Positions 33,543 to 43,375 of a DNA stretch of 43,703 bases are shown in pieces. The DNA is taken from NCBI RefSeq assembly GCF_028864145.1, contig NZ_JARBHJ010000021.1:1-43703 (forward strand), given 5' to 3'. Position numbers and translations under genes: made by a program. How positions within the stretch are numbered: position 1 is the stretch's first letter; each line of letters opens with the position of its first letter. The DNA is from Actinotignum schaalii (GTDB taxonomy: Bacteria; Actinomycetota; Actinomycetes; Actinomycetales; Actinomycetaceae). The notes beneath the pieces were generated by a model. That model saw only the letters and a program-made list of their open reading frames with translations. It was not told the DNA's origin and did not search any database.

Positions 33543-35149
33543 AGAACCTGGAGCAGGCCCTCGACCTGGGTGGTGCCTACCTTGATGAGTCGGTGCGTGC
33601 CCAGGCGCGCGATGTGCTAACCCGCGCGCGCCAGCGCGGTCTGATAGGAACCGAACGCACCGTGGTGGCTCTGGCAGGCGCCACCGGCTCGGGTAAGTCA
33701 TCCCTGCTTAACGCCATTGTGGGACAGGAGGTGGCCGGGGTGGCCGCCACCCGTCCAGCCACCCGCGCACCTCTAGGAGTATCGGGGCGCCATGCCTCTG
33801 ATGTCCTCGATTGGCTCGGGGTGCGCGAACGTAAAGTGCTGCTCCAGCTAGCTCCCGATACCACCGCCAATCTGGTGCTTGTGGACCTGCCGGATATTGA
33901 TTCCACGGCGGATACCCATCGCGTCCAGGCCGAGCGTATTATTGCCCGAGCCGATGTGGTTATCTGGGTACTCGACCCCCAAAAATACGCGGATGCCGTG
34001 GTTCACGAAGACTTCTTGGCCGCGATGAGCGAATATCATTCGTCTCTCCTCATCGTCATCAATCAAGTTGATCGTCTCGGTGCTGGTGATGAAGAAGCTA
34101 TTGTCGCGGATCTGGGGCGTATTCTCGTCACCGAAGGCGTGAGCGCGGATATTGTGGCGGCCTCGGCACTCACCGGGCGCGGCATCGAAGAGATTCGCGG
34201 GGCGCTGGTAGAAATCGCGGCGGGGAAGAGAGCTGCGGCAGAAAAACTCGCCGCGGATGTGCGGACCGCGGGAGCCGCGCTCACGGAGAACCTCATTTAC
34301 CAGGGCGGCTATCCGCGTGACCTCACCGATATTGCCGGGGTGGATGAGCTCGTTAGCGGGCTGGCTCGGGCCGGCGGGCTCAGCTCCGCAGCACGCGAAG
34401 CGGCAGGACATTACCGGAGGGCGGCACGGCGTGCCACCGCCTGGCCGCCGCTGCGCGGGCGGGGTAGGCGAGCCCTTCCCGGTGGCAGAAACGGAAGCGG
34501 CGCAGATATTATGCGTAGTTCCGCAGCGGGAGTTACGTCTCATTCGGCCGCCACTACCGATACGGGTGCCAGGCCATATGTGGCGGGCAGCGTTGCGGCA
34601 GTGGCTAGCTCCGGAGCCGTGGAAAACACTCGGGTAACTTTGGCCGAATTCACCACCCAAGTTACCCGTTTTCTCCCGCGTTCCTGGCGCGGGGCGGTAC
34701 GCGATGAGAGTTCCCGGCAAGCTGCGCGGCTCGCCGATAACATCGCCCGGATAATCGCGCGGGAAAGCCAGGCCTGGCACCGGCCGCGCTGGTGGGGCTG
34801 CGCCGCGGCCCTCCAATGGCTCGCTTTCGCCGCTCTGATGCTGGGAGCGCTAGGACTAGCCGCCGGAATCATCACCGAGGTCGGGGGAGTGACCCTTCCG
34901 CTGGGGCTGCGTCGGGCGAGCCTGATCTGCTTGGTGGCCGGTTCCGTATGCGGCGTCGTCGTAAGTATGAGCGCGAGGGCCGCACGCACGCGCGGGGCGC
35001 AGCGCCTGGAACGGCAGGTGAGCACCCGGGCGCGCGCCGCTATCGAAACCGAAGTTCGCGAAAACGTGCTGGTGCCGTTCCGCACGGAAATGGAACGCTA
35101 CCGAGACTTTGCGCGCGCCGTGGCATCATTAATGCGGGTGTCTGCCTGA
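33521..35149 (+). CDS. Dynamin-like/YfjP-type GTPase membrane protein, second of a tandem pair
   Basis: 542 residues. Canonical GTPase motifs: GATGSGKS (53-60), TRPATRAPLG for switch I, DLPDIDS (122-128), NQVD (181-184) and SALTG for G5. The middle is helical with an Arg/Gly-rich, low-complexity stretch (about 295-360); two membrane helices lie near residues 430-485 (LQWLAFAALMLGALGLAAGI and LICLVAGSVCGVVV). A C-terminal helix returns to the cytosol. The ATG is 22 bases inside the end of the first GTPase gene, with a GGAAGGGAGG site. The pair is thus co-translated and may form a hetero-oligomer. Substrate membrane unknown. Confidence 0.87.
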   Translation: MDLPTGLKNLEQALDLGGAYLDESVRAQARDVLTRARQRGLIGTERTVVALAGATGSGKSSLLNAIVGQEVAGVAATRPATRAPLGVSGRHASDVLDWLGVRERKVLLQLAPDTTANLVLVDLPDIDSTADTHRVQAERIIARADVVIWVLDPQKYADAVVHEDFLAAMSEYHSSLLIVINQVDRLGAGDEEAIVADLGRILVTEGVSADIVAASALTGRGIEEIRGALVEIAAGKRAAAEKLAADVRTAGAALTENLIYQGGYPRDLTDIAGVDELVSGLARAGGLSSAAREAAGHYRRAARRATAWPPLRGRGRRALPGGRNGSGADIMRSSAAGVTSHSAATTDTGARPYVAGSVAAVASSGAVENTRVTLAEFTTQVTRFLPRSWRGAVRDESSRQAARLADNIARIIARESQAWHRPRWWGCAAALQWLAFAALMLGALGLAAGIITEVGGVTLPLGLRRASLICLVAGSVCGVVVSMSARAARTRGAQRLERQVSTRARAAIETEVRENVLVPFRTEMERYRDFARAVASLMRVSA

Positions 35150-35172
35150 CTCGGGCCGACACCCGCCGCGTG

Positions 35173-35213
35173 TAATGCAAGAACTTGCATGCGCGTGTAT
35201 GATTATAATGCAA
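35173..35213 (+). promoter_or_regulatory. argR promoter with palindromic ARG-box-like operators
   Basis: ATGCAAG-AA-CTTGCAT (35175-35190) is an exact 7-bp inverted repeat. A second, looser site TGTAT...ATGCA follows (35196-35212) and contains a perfect -10, TATAAT (35204-35209). Repeated TGCAT half-sites placed over the promoter fit autoregulation by ArgR. Confidence 0.65.
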
Positions 35214-35262
35214 GGGAGTGCGGGCCGCCGGTTCGCGCTCCCGGTGATGCGAAAGGATCATT

Positions 35263-35736
35263 GTGACCGCCGGAATTCCTTCGAGTCGCACCGCCCGCCA
35301 AGGGCTTATCGCCTCGATTCTGGATGCTCATCTCATCGGTTCCCAAAATGAACTGCGGGAGTATCTCATACGTGCCGGGGTGGATGTCACCCAGGCTACG
35401 CTCTCCCGTGATTTAGACGATTTGGGGGCCGTTAAGATCCGGGTGGACGGATCGATGGCATATCGCATCGCTGACCAGACGATGGATACCGGGGAGCGCC
35501 TGGCGCGGTGGGCTCGTGAAATACTGCTCAGCGCCGAATGTGCTCTCAACCAGATCGTGTTGCGCACCCCGCCCGGGGCCGCGCAGCTACTCGCCGCCGG
35601 GATTGACCGGGCGCGCTTGGATGGCGTGCTCGGGTGCGTTGCCGGAGACGACACCGTGCTGGTCATTGCCCGTAGCGAAGAACGCGCGGTAGAGATCAGG
35701 CAACACCTCCTCTCAATGGGGGAGAAAAAGGAGTAA
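35263..35736 (+). CDS. argR: Arginine repressor
   Basis: 157 residues, two domains. The N-terminal winged helix has [13 protein letters not shown] with the Ser48-Arg49-Asp50 signature of DNA contact; the C-terminal oligomerisation domain has [17 protein letters not shown], whose Asp pair binds arginine. A hexamer that, with arginine, represses biosynthesis genes. The GTG at 35263 follows GAAAGGA. Promoter region carries likely operators. Directly followed by argG (2-base gap). Confidence 0.97.
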   Translation: MTAGIPSSRTARQGLIASILDAHLIGSQNELREYLIRAGVDVTQATLSRDLDDLGAVKIRVDGSMAYRIADQTMDTGERLARWAREILLSAECALNQIVLRTPPGAAQLLAAGIDRARLDGVLGCVAGDDTVLVIARSEERAVEIRQHLLSMGEKKE

Positions 35737-35738
35737 TA

Positions 35739-36974
35739 ATGGCGAAGGAGCGGGTAGTTCTCGCCTATTCGGGCGGACTGGATACCTCGGTGGCGATCGG
35801 CTGGATCGGGGAACGAACCGGAGCCGAAGTCATCACGGTCGCCGTGGATGTAGGCCAGGGGGGCGAGGATCTGGAGACCATTCGCCAACGCGCCCTCGAT
35901 TGCGGGGCCGTGGAAGCCTATATCGCCGATGCCCGCGATGAATTCGCCAGCGAATACTGCATGCCGGCCCTCAAGGCCGGGGCGCTCTATATGGACGCCT
36001 ACCCGCTTATTTCCGCGATTTCCCGTCCGGTCATCGTGAAGCACCTGGTGGCAGCGGCCCGGCAATTCGGGGCGAGTACGGTAGCGCACGGATGCACCGG
36101 AAAAGGCAATGACCAGGTACGTTTCGAAAACGGCATTACCCAGTTGGGACCGGATCTGGCCTGCCTATCCCCGGTGCGTGACCTCGCGCTCACCCGCGAA
36201 TTCGCTATTGATTACGCCAATAAGCACAATTTGCCCATCGAAACCACCCACCATAATCCCTTCTCCATTGACCAGAATGTGTGGGGCCGGGCTATTGAAA
36301 CCGGGTACCTCGAAGATCTATGGAATGCACCCACGAAGGATGTGTATACCTACACGGATGATCCGACCTACCCGCCATTGCCTGATGAAGTGATTATCAC
36401 CTTTGAGGGCGGTATTCCGGTTAAGATCGACGGCGAAGCAGTCACTCCGCTGCAAGCTATTGAGCAGCTCAATAAGCGGGCTGGAAAGCAGGGGATTGGC
36501 CGGATTGATGTGGTTGAAGACCGCTATGTCGGTATTAAATCCCGTGAGATTTACGAGGCACCGGGTGCCATGGCGCTGCTCACCGCGCATAAGGAACTCG
36601 AGAACGTGACGATGGATCGCGAGCAAGCTCGTTTCAAGCGTACGGTCGCAGATCGCTGGGCGGATATCGTATACGAAGGCCAGTGGTTCTCCCCACTTAA
36701 GCGCTCCCTCGATGCTTATATCGAAGATACCCAGCGTTATGTCTCCGGTGATATTCGTATGGTTATGCATGGCGGGCGCGCTACCGTCACCGGGCGACGC
36801 TCGGAGGCTTCGCTTTACGATTTCAATTTGGCTACTTACGATGCCGGTGACTCCTTCGACCAGTCCCACGCGAAGGGCTTCATCGAATTGACCGGGCTGC
36901 CCGCGAAACTTGCAGCCGCTCGCGATGTTACCTTCGGGCGCGGGGTGGCTATCCCGCCCGCGCGGCTGAACTAG
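35739..36974 (+). CDS. argG: Argininosuccinate synthase
   Basis: Joins citrulline and aspartate using ATP. 411 residues; N-terminal ATP pyrophosphatase P-loop [10 protein letters not shown] (9-18), [14 protein letters not shown] for citrulline and aspartate binding, and [22 protein letters not shown] in the C-terminal part. AAAAAGGAG lies before the ATG. Operon with argR; ends at the terminator at 37077. Confidence 0.98.
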   Translation: MAKERVVLAYSGGLDTSVAIGWIGERTGAEVITVAVDVGQGGEDLETIRQRALDCGAVEAYIADARDEFASEYCMPALKAGALYMDAYPLISAISRPVIVKHLVAAARQFGASTVAHGCTGKGNDQVRFENGITQLGPDLACLSPVRDLALTREFAIDYANKHNLPIETTHHNPFSIDQNVWGRAIETGYLEDLWNAPTKDVYTYTDDPTYPPLPDEVIITFEGGIPVKIDGEAVTPLQAIEQLNKRAGKQGIGRIDVVEDRYVGIKSREIYEAPGAMALLTAHKELENVTMDREQARFKRTVADRWADIVYEGQWFSPLKRSLDAYIEDTQRYVSGDIRMVMHGGRATVTGRRSEASLYDFNLATYDAGDSFDQSHAKGFIELTGLPAKLAAARDVTFGRGVAIPPARLN

Positions 36975-37076
36975 TGAGGCGCGTGAGCTCGACCGAACTA
37001 AGTTTTGCTCGCGCGGCGAGGTTCCCGGCGAGCAGCTACAGGTATTTAGGATGCACGCCAACTTAGCCGTATCGAG

Positions 37077-37114
37077 AACGGGGCCGAGGTCGTCATAACC
37101 CCGGCCCCGTTTTT
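37077..37114 (+). terminator. Intrinsic terminator after argG
   Basis: A 10-bp GC-rich stem (37077-37086 with 37102-37111) and 15-base loop, followed by TTTT. It serves argR-argG. Read from the other side it also stands just past the stop of the convergent MFS gene but without a U-run. Confidence 0.85.
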
Positions 37115-37134
37115 ATTCGGTGCTTGACAATGCG

Positions 37135-38682
37135 TTACTTCGCTTCGCGGGCGCGCAGCATCGCCGGCGAAGCGGGCCGGCGCATGAAAATAATCGAGAC
37201 AGTCAGAGCGAGTGCCACAATAAAACAGATGGTCCCCATGGAAGCCGCGTAACCGGTGAACCAGGCACCGTCTCCGCGCGGGGTACCTTCGTTGACGAAA
37301 GCGAAGAGGATGGCGGTTACCATGGCATTGCCGATAGCGGTGGTAATACGCTGACTGGTTTGCTGCACCCCGCCCGCGGTACCGCCGTGGGCTCGCGGAA
37401 CATCAATCATCGCCTGGGTCTGATTGGCCGAACCAATGACGCCAATTCCGAAGCCGAAAACGCAAATGGGAAGGGAAAGCCACCACGGGCTCCACCCCGA
37501 ATAGGCAATTCCAGCGGCCAACGGAATACTTGAGGCGAGCGATACCAGTGCGAGCGCGAAAGCGCCAGCCTGGATATGCCGGCCCCAAGCCACCGCGTAG
37601 CGCCCCGCCCACACCGAGGCGTAGGCCGAGGCAATCGCATTGGGCAGGCCGAGCATGCCGGCCTGCAGTGCATTGAATCCCATGCCCTGCTGGAGATACA
37701 TGGCCAGCACCACGAAAACAGATGTTGTCCCAAGGAACTGGATGGCGGTAATGGAGGTGCAGAAACTGAAGGATTCGATGCGGAAGAGGCGTAGGTTGAC
37801 CATGGGAATCCGGCCCCGCTTCGCGTAAGAATGCTCCCAGAGCACCCAGGCGAGCCCGAGAAGGGCCCCACCGCCCAGCAGTGCCCAACGCCAGGCGAAG
37901 TGCGACATGAAGGGCAGCATGAGGCAGAGCACGGCGAGAGCCAACAGGGTCATTCCCACCGGGTCGAGGTCGAGGTGATGCCCGCGTCGGCGACCGACCG
38001 GTTGGCCCCGACGTTCCATTTCTGCCCGGTAGGCGGCGTCAATCTTGGCGGCGTCGTCGCCAATAGCACGCCGTTCCTTCAGGAACGGCAGCAAGAAAAT
38101 ACCCAGCCCCAAACCGAGCAAGCCGAGCGGGACGTTGAGAATAAAGGACCATCGCCAGCCCACGGGCCCGAAGATCTGGACGAGGCTCCCCGAGAGCAGC
38201 GGTCCCACGGCAACCGAGGCAGAAATGGCCAGGCCCATATAGGCGAAGGCTTTCGCGCGGGCGTGACCGTCGAAATACTGCATAATCATGCCGGTGACCT
38301 GGGGAGAGAAAATCCCCGAACCGATGCCCTGGAGGGCGCGCGCGATATTGAGGATCAACGCGTCGCTGGCAACCCCGCACAGTAGCGAGCCGAGTGTGAA
38401 CACCGCCATCCCGATCATCCACAGCGAGGAACGTCCGAAGATATCACCCAGGCGCCCCGCGGGTACCAGGAGCAGCCCGAAAGCTAGGGAATAGCCGGAG
38501 AGCACCCACTGAATATCACCGCGCCCGGCATTCAGGCCCGTTTCGATAATGGGAAGCAGATTATTAACCGAGCTGACCTGAATAAGCGACATGACGAGCG
38601 CAACGATGAGCACCACGAGGAGCTTATTGCGGTCATACGTTCGGTCCGAACCCGGAATCGTGAAATAACGCGTATTTTCCAT
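37135..38682 (-). CDS. MFS transporter, DHA2 (14-helix drug:H+ antiporter) family
   Basis: 515 residues with about 14 hydrophobic segments. Motif A is GRLGDIFGRSSLW (loop 2-3), and the DHA2 feature ARALQGIGSGIFSPQ (motif C-like region) follows; a hydrophilic loop with RRGQPVGRRRGHHLDLD lies in the middle. Such proteins export drugs or metabolites by proton antiport. The ATG at 38682 has AAGGA four bases upstream; the frame is open to 38970 but those codons do not look coding. It is divergent from the nitroreductase. In an arginine neighbourhood an amino acid or analogue exporter is conceivable, yet not shown. Confidence 0.93.
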   Translation of the reverse strand: MENTRYFTIPGSDRTYDRNKLLVVLIVALVMSLIQVSSVNNLLPIIETGLNAGRGDIQWVLSGYSLAFGLLLVPAGRLGDIFGRSSLWMIGMAVFTLGSLLCGVASDALILNIARALQGIGSGIFSPQVTGMIMQYFDGHARAKAFAYMGLAISASVAVGPLLSGSLVQIFGPVGWRWSFILNVPLGLLGLGLGIFLLPFLKERRAIGDDAAKIDAAYRAEMERRGQPVGRRRGHHLDLDPVGMTLLALAVLCLMLPFMSHFAWRWALLGGGALLGLAWVLWEHSYAKRGRIPMVNLRLFRIESFSFCTSITAIQFLGTTSVFVVLAMYLQQGMGFNALQAGMLGLPNAIASAYASVWAGRYAVAWGRHIQAGAFALALVSLASSIPLAAGIAYSGWSPWWLSLPICVFGFGIGVIGSANQTQAMIDVPRAHGGTAGGVQQTSQRITTAIGNAMVTAILFAFVNEGTPRGDGAWFTGYAASMGTICFIVALALTVSIIFMRRPASPAMLRAREAK

Positions 38683-38945
38683 TCCATCCTTCACAACAAC
38701 GCGCACGCTGGCGGCATAGATATAGCCGTGAGACGAACGCACCCTAGCTCCGGTAACTCTGCGATGCTGTGGTGTACAAAGGTGAGCGACGGGGCGGCGG
38801 AATAGCCGAACACCCGGCGCATGCACAAAAAGAGCCCGCGCGGAGGCGAGCGAGCAGAGACAGCAGTCCCGGTACGGGTGCCAGCATAGCAGCATTCCCC
38901 GCCAATGCCAGTTGTGACGAATCTTGCGCCGCGGCCCAAGCGTGG

Positions 38946-38957
38946 GAGAATACCCGT
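38946..38957 (+). promoter_or_regulatory. Candidate leaderless promoter of the nitroreductase gene
   Basis: GAGAAT (38946-38951) followed by six bases and the ATG at 38958; TTGCGC (38924-38929) stands 16 bases upstream of it. No Shine-Dalgarno site at usual spacing. Confidence 0.4.
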
Positions 38958-39782
38958 ATGGATACTTCACATAAGACTTCAGAAGGTACGCGTCCTGCCA
39001 ACAGCGGCGCGGAAGAGATTCTGCGCACTCAGCTTAACCACCGCACCATTCGTGATTTTGATGGCCGGCCGCTCGGAGAGGAACTTACTGGCGCCCTGAT
39101 CCAGGCAGCCCTGCACGCCGCGACCTCGCAGGGCATGCAATACGCAAGTATTATCCGGGTGCAGGATCCGGACCGCCGCCAGGCGATTGCGGAAATCTGC
39201 ACCCAGGCTTATGTGGCGCAGGCACCTGAATTGTGGATTTTCGTGGCGGATACGCGCCGCGTCTGGCGCGTATGCCAGGAGCAGGGGGTCGAGGGCGCCG
39301 GTGCCCGTAGCTATGACGCCTTTAACGCCGCGGTTGCGGATTGCATGATCGCGGCCCAGAACACCGTGGTGGCTGCGGAAGGTCACGGTTTGGGTACCAC
39401 CTACCTCGGTTCTATTTTGAACGACGCCGAACGCATGTGCCAGGTGCTGGACCTGCCCGAACTCACGTTCCCGGTTATCGGCCTCATTATGGGCTACCCC
39501 GATTCGCAGCGTATTCCCGAGCTCAAACCGCGCATGGATGCCGGGCTGCGCGTTTTTACCGATCATTATCAGGAACCGGAATCCGCGGTGGAATCGCTGC
39601 GTGAATACGACGCCGCTATCGCGCCCTGGGTGGATATCCGTTACGGAAAGCCGGTCGGGCCTTTCACCGAGTACGTACCCACCCGCCTGAGCGGGTCGGT
39701 GGCACGCCGTGGGCGACTCCTGGCAGCCATTGGAGCGCAGGGCTTTGACGTGGCACTTCCAGTGGAAGATGTAGCAGAGTAG
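38958..39782 (+). CDS. NfsA/NfrA-like NADPH-dependent FMN nitroreductase
   Basis: 274 residues of the oxygen-insensitive nitroreductase fold. HRTIRDFDGRPL (early FMN phosphate contact), ATSQGMQYASIIRVQD, DCMIAAQNTVVAAEGHGLGTTYLG and FPVIGLIMGYPD are the standard NfsA-type stretches. Such flavoenzymes reduce nitro compounds, quinones or flavins. The ATG at 38958 begins the family homology; the frame is open to 38769 but upstream codons are unlike a protein. Divergent from the MFS exporter with a 275-bp gap, so the two may share regulation, for example in response to a toxic aromatic compound; this is inference. Confidence 0.92.
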   Translation: MDTSHKTSEGTRPANSGAEEILRTQLNHRTIRDFDGRPLGEELTGALIQAALHAATSQGMQYASIIRVQDPDRRQAIAEICTQAYVAQAPELWIFVADTRRVWRVCQEQGVEGAGARSYDAFNAAVADCMIAAQNTVVAAEGHGLGTTYLGSILNDAERMCQVLDLPELTFPVIGLIMGYPDSQRIPELKPRMDAGLRVFTDHYQEPESAVESLREYDAAIAPWVDIRYGKPVGPFTEYVPTRLSGSVARRGRLLAAIGAQGFDVALPVEDVAE

Positions 39783-39854
39783 TGGGATACCGGCGGGTGC
39801 ACGGAATTTTCCGCGGGGGAGCGGCTGAACTTCCCGCATGAAAGTGACCGTGTT

Positions 39855-41294
<1,440 letters not shown>

Positions 41295-41297
41295 AAA

Positions 41298-41346
41298 TAT
41301 AGTGGCAAGAAAAAACCGGGCGTGATAACGTCCGGACGTGACGTTA
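41298..41346 (+). promoter_or_regulatory. tyrS leader: -10 candidate and nested palindrome
   Basis: TATAGT (41298-41303) is a good -10. Downstream, TAACGTC...GACGTTA (41326-41346) is an exact inverted repeat that contains a perfect 12-bp palindrome ACGTCCGGACGT (41328-41339). It would be in the 5' leader or act as an operator. It is not a T-box. Confidence 0.4.
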
Positions 41347-41391
41347 CGGAAAGGCCCGTGACGCGCGAATCACAACGGAAGGACACGAGAC

Positions 41392-42651
41392 GTGAAGGAC
41401 GTTCTTGAGGAACTGGAATGGCGGGGGCTGATCGCCCAGCATACGGATATTGACGCGCTGCGTAGCGCGCTGAACTCCGGTCCGGTCACCTTCTATTGCG
41501 GTTTTGATCCGACGGCGGCTTCTCTGCACCACGGTCACCTTGTCGCGGTGAAGCTCATGCGGCATCTCCAACTGGCCGGACACCATCCCCTGGTGCTGGT
41601 AGGTGGGGCAACCGGGCTCATTGGGGATCCGCGCCCCTCAACCGAACGCACGCTTAATTCACGGGACACCGTTGCTCAATGGGTGGAATCTCTGGCCGGG
41701 CAGTTGCGCGGCCTGTTGGATTTCGAGGGAGATAACCCGGCTCGGCTCGTCAATAACTTGGATTGGACCGGGCAGCTTTCCGCGATTGATTTCCTGCGCG
41801 ACTTGGGTAAGCATTTCCGGCTCGGGACGATGCTTTCCAAAGACATTGTGGCGCGGCGCCTGGAATCGGACGAGGGCATTTCCTACGCCGAATTTTCTTA
41901 CCAGGTTCTCCAGGCCAATGATTACCTTGAGCTGTTCACTCGTTACGGCTGCACCTTGGAGGTTGGCGGGAACGACCAGTGGGGCAACCTCGTAGGCGGC
42001 ATGGACCTCATCCGCAAGGTGACAGGGGAGTCGGTGCACGTGCTCACGAATCCGCTGATCACCAAGTCGGATGGCACGAAGTTTGGGAAATCTGAGGGTG
42101 GGGCCGTATGGCTCAACCCCGAGATGCTCAGTCCCTACAAGTTCTTCCAGTTCTGGCTCAATACCGCCGACGAAGATGTGGTGCATATGCTCAAGGTCTT
42201 TACTTTCCGGACTCGGGAAGAGATCGAGGAGCTGGCTACCGCGGTGGCGGAGCGCCCCCAGGAAAGGCGGGCACAACGCGTGCTTGCTCAAGATGTGACG
42301 GCCTGGGTGCATGGCGCGGACGTGGCAGAACGAGTGGACAATGCCTCGCGCGCGCTCTTCGGCGGTGACGGTTTGGCCGCTTTGGATGCGGATACCCTGC
42401 GTGATGCCGTGGCAGAACTGCCGCAGGCGAACGCGAGTCTGGGAGCTTCCATTCCCGAGCTCTTCGTGGCCACGGGTCAAGAACGGGGTCTGGGCGCCGC
42501 GCGGCGAACCGCGAAATCCGGCGGCCTGAATATCAACAATCGCAAAGTCGGAGAGTCTGACGTGCTGACTAGCAGCGATGTGCTTCCCGGGGGTGTTGTG
42601 GTGTTACGCAAGGGCAAGAAAAACCTCGCGGTTATCCGCGTTACGGACTAA
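41392..42651 (+). CDS. tyrS: Tyrosyl-tRNA synthetase
   Basis: Class I synthetase charging tRNA-Tyr, 419 residues. The HIGH motif is HHGHL (46-50), KMSKS is KFGKS (230-234), and YQVLQANDYLEL and GGNDQWGN bind tyrosine. A C-terminal S4 RNA-binding domain begins near GGLNINNRKVGE. The GTG at 41392 follows GGAAGGA at a normal distance. Alone in its unit: a palindromic leader before and a hairpin after. Confidence 0.98.
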   Translation: MKDVLEELEWRGLIAQHTDIDALRSALNSGPVTFYCGFDPTAASLHHGHLVAVKLMRHLQLAGHHPLVLVGGATGLIGDPRPSTERTLNSRDTVAQWVESLAGQLRGLLDFEGDNPARLVNNLDWTGQLSAIDFLRDLGKHFRLGTMLSKDIVARRLESDEGISYAEFSYQVLQANDYLELFTRYGCTLEVGGNDQWGNLVGGMDLIRKVTGESVHVLTNPLITKSDGTKFGKSEGGAVWLNPEMLSPYKFFQFWLNTADEDVVHMLKVFTFRTREEIEELATAVAERPQERRAQRVLAQDVTAWVHGADVAERVDNASRALFGGDGLAALDADTLRDAVAELPQANASLGASIPELFVATGQERGLGAARRTAKSGGLNINNRKVGESDVLTSSDVLPGGVVVLRKGKKNLAVIRVTD

Positions 42652-42695
42652 ATAGCGAAGTCAAAACAGCTTTCGCACGTGAGCTGTGATGGGTA

Positions 42696-42725
42696 GGCGG
42701 CGTTACCGGTGACGGTAGCGCCGCC
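42696..42725 (+). terminator. Hairpin after tyrS
   Basis: A 13-bp stem (42696-42708 with 42713-42725, one G-U pair) and a 4-base GTGA loop. No U-run follows, so it may be a Rho-aided or weak terminator. A smaller 6-bp hairpin lies upstream (42666-42687). Confidence 0.55.
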
Positions 42726-43359
42726 ACTATCTATGAACCACGGTGCACGAATAGATCAGTACGGGATATCGGCGTAATTGACGATTTTTGCCGGGCGTGC
42801 TGCGGCTTTTATCGGGTTTTTGGGTGTTTTCCAAGTGTTTTCCGTTCATTTAGCCAGGTGTGGTGGGTGTCTCGTTGGTTTGGTTTGCGTTGGGCGGGTT
42901 GGGCTTGTAAGCTTGTTATCCGTCGCCGAGAGCCGGAAACGCCTCGAGGTGGCACGGAAACTCCTCGTGAGTAGCCTAGTTCACTAGCTTCCCGCTTTGA
43001 AAGAATCGAGTGGTGGTGGTAGGCTTACGGGGTTGCTCTTCTTGAGCGTGGATGATTCTTCCTGGGCTGACCAGTCAATGGTTTTGGTGGTTGGTGTGGG
43101 GTGTGGGTGTGGTGTTTGGATGCTTAATAGCGTGTCTGACTATTATTTTTTACGTGAAATTTTTTTGTTCACATGACCTTTGCTGGGTTGACTGATGTTG
43201 TTGTTGGTTTCCTGGTTGGTTGTGTGGGTGTGTGCGAGGACAGTTAGCACTCCAATAGATAGTGACTAGATGCCGTGTTTTTATGTGGTGTTTGGTTTGT
43301 TTGTTGGTGGTGTGTTGTTCTTGTTATTTATATATATTTTTTGAGCTAGTTATTTTTCT
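42726..43359 (+). other. T/G-rich rRNA operon leader without genes
   Basis: About 630 bp with strong strand bias: the plus strand is rich in T and G with many GGTTT and TGTGGG runs and a lower GC than the genes. No frame is convincing. TTGACT at 43188 could be a -35 but no good -10 stands at 16-19 bases; I cannot place the rrn promoters with confidence. Part of this region is probably the transcribed leader. Confidence 0.6.
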
Positions 43360-43370
43360 TGCTCTTTACA
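43360..43370 (+). promoter_or_regulatory. boxA antitermination site of the rRNA operon
   Basis: TGCTCTTTACA closely matches the bacterial rRNA boxA (TGCTCTTTAACA in E. coli), the NusB/S10 binding site. It ends about 5-6 bases before the 16S start estimated here, close to the mature end. GAGC at 43343 and GCTC at 43361 may form a small stem around it. Confidence 0.7.
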
Positions 43371-43375
43371 GTTTT

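Noticed and set aside
42778-42987. 69-codon plus-strand frame in the rRNA leader
   Set aside because: Begins in T/G-rich low-complexity DNA, has no ribosome binding site, and its Gly/Val/Phe content reflects the base bias.
43244-43269. CIRCE-like half-site TTAGCACTC followed by TAGTGACTAG
   Set aside because: The second arm has mismatches and an extra base, and no chaperone gene is near; a chance likeness is more probable.
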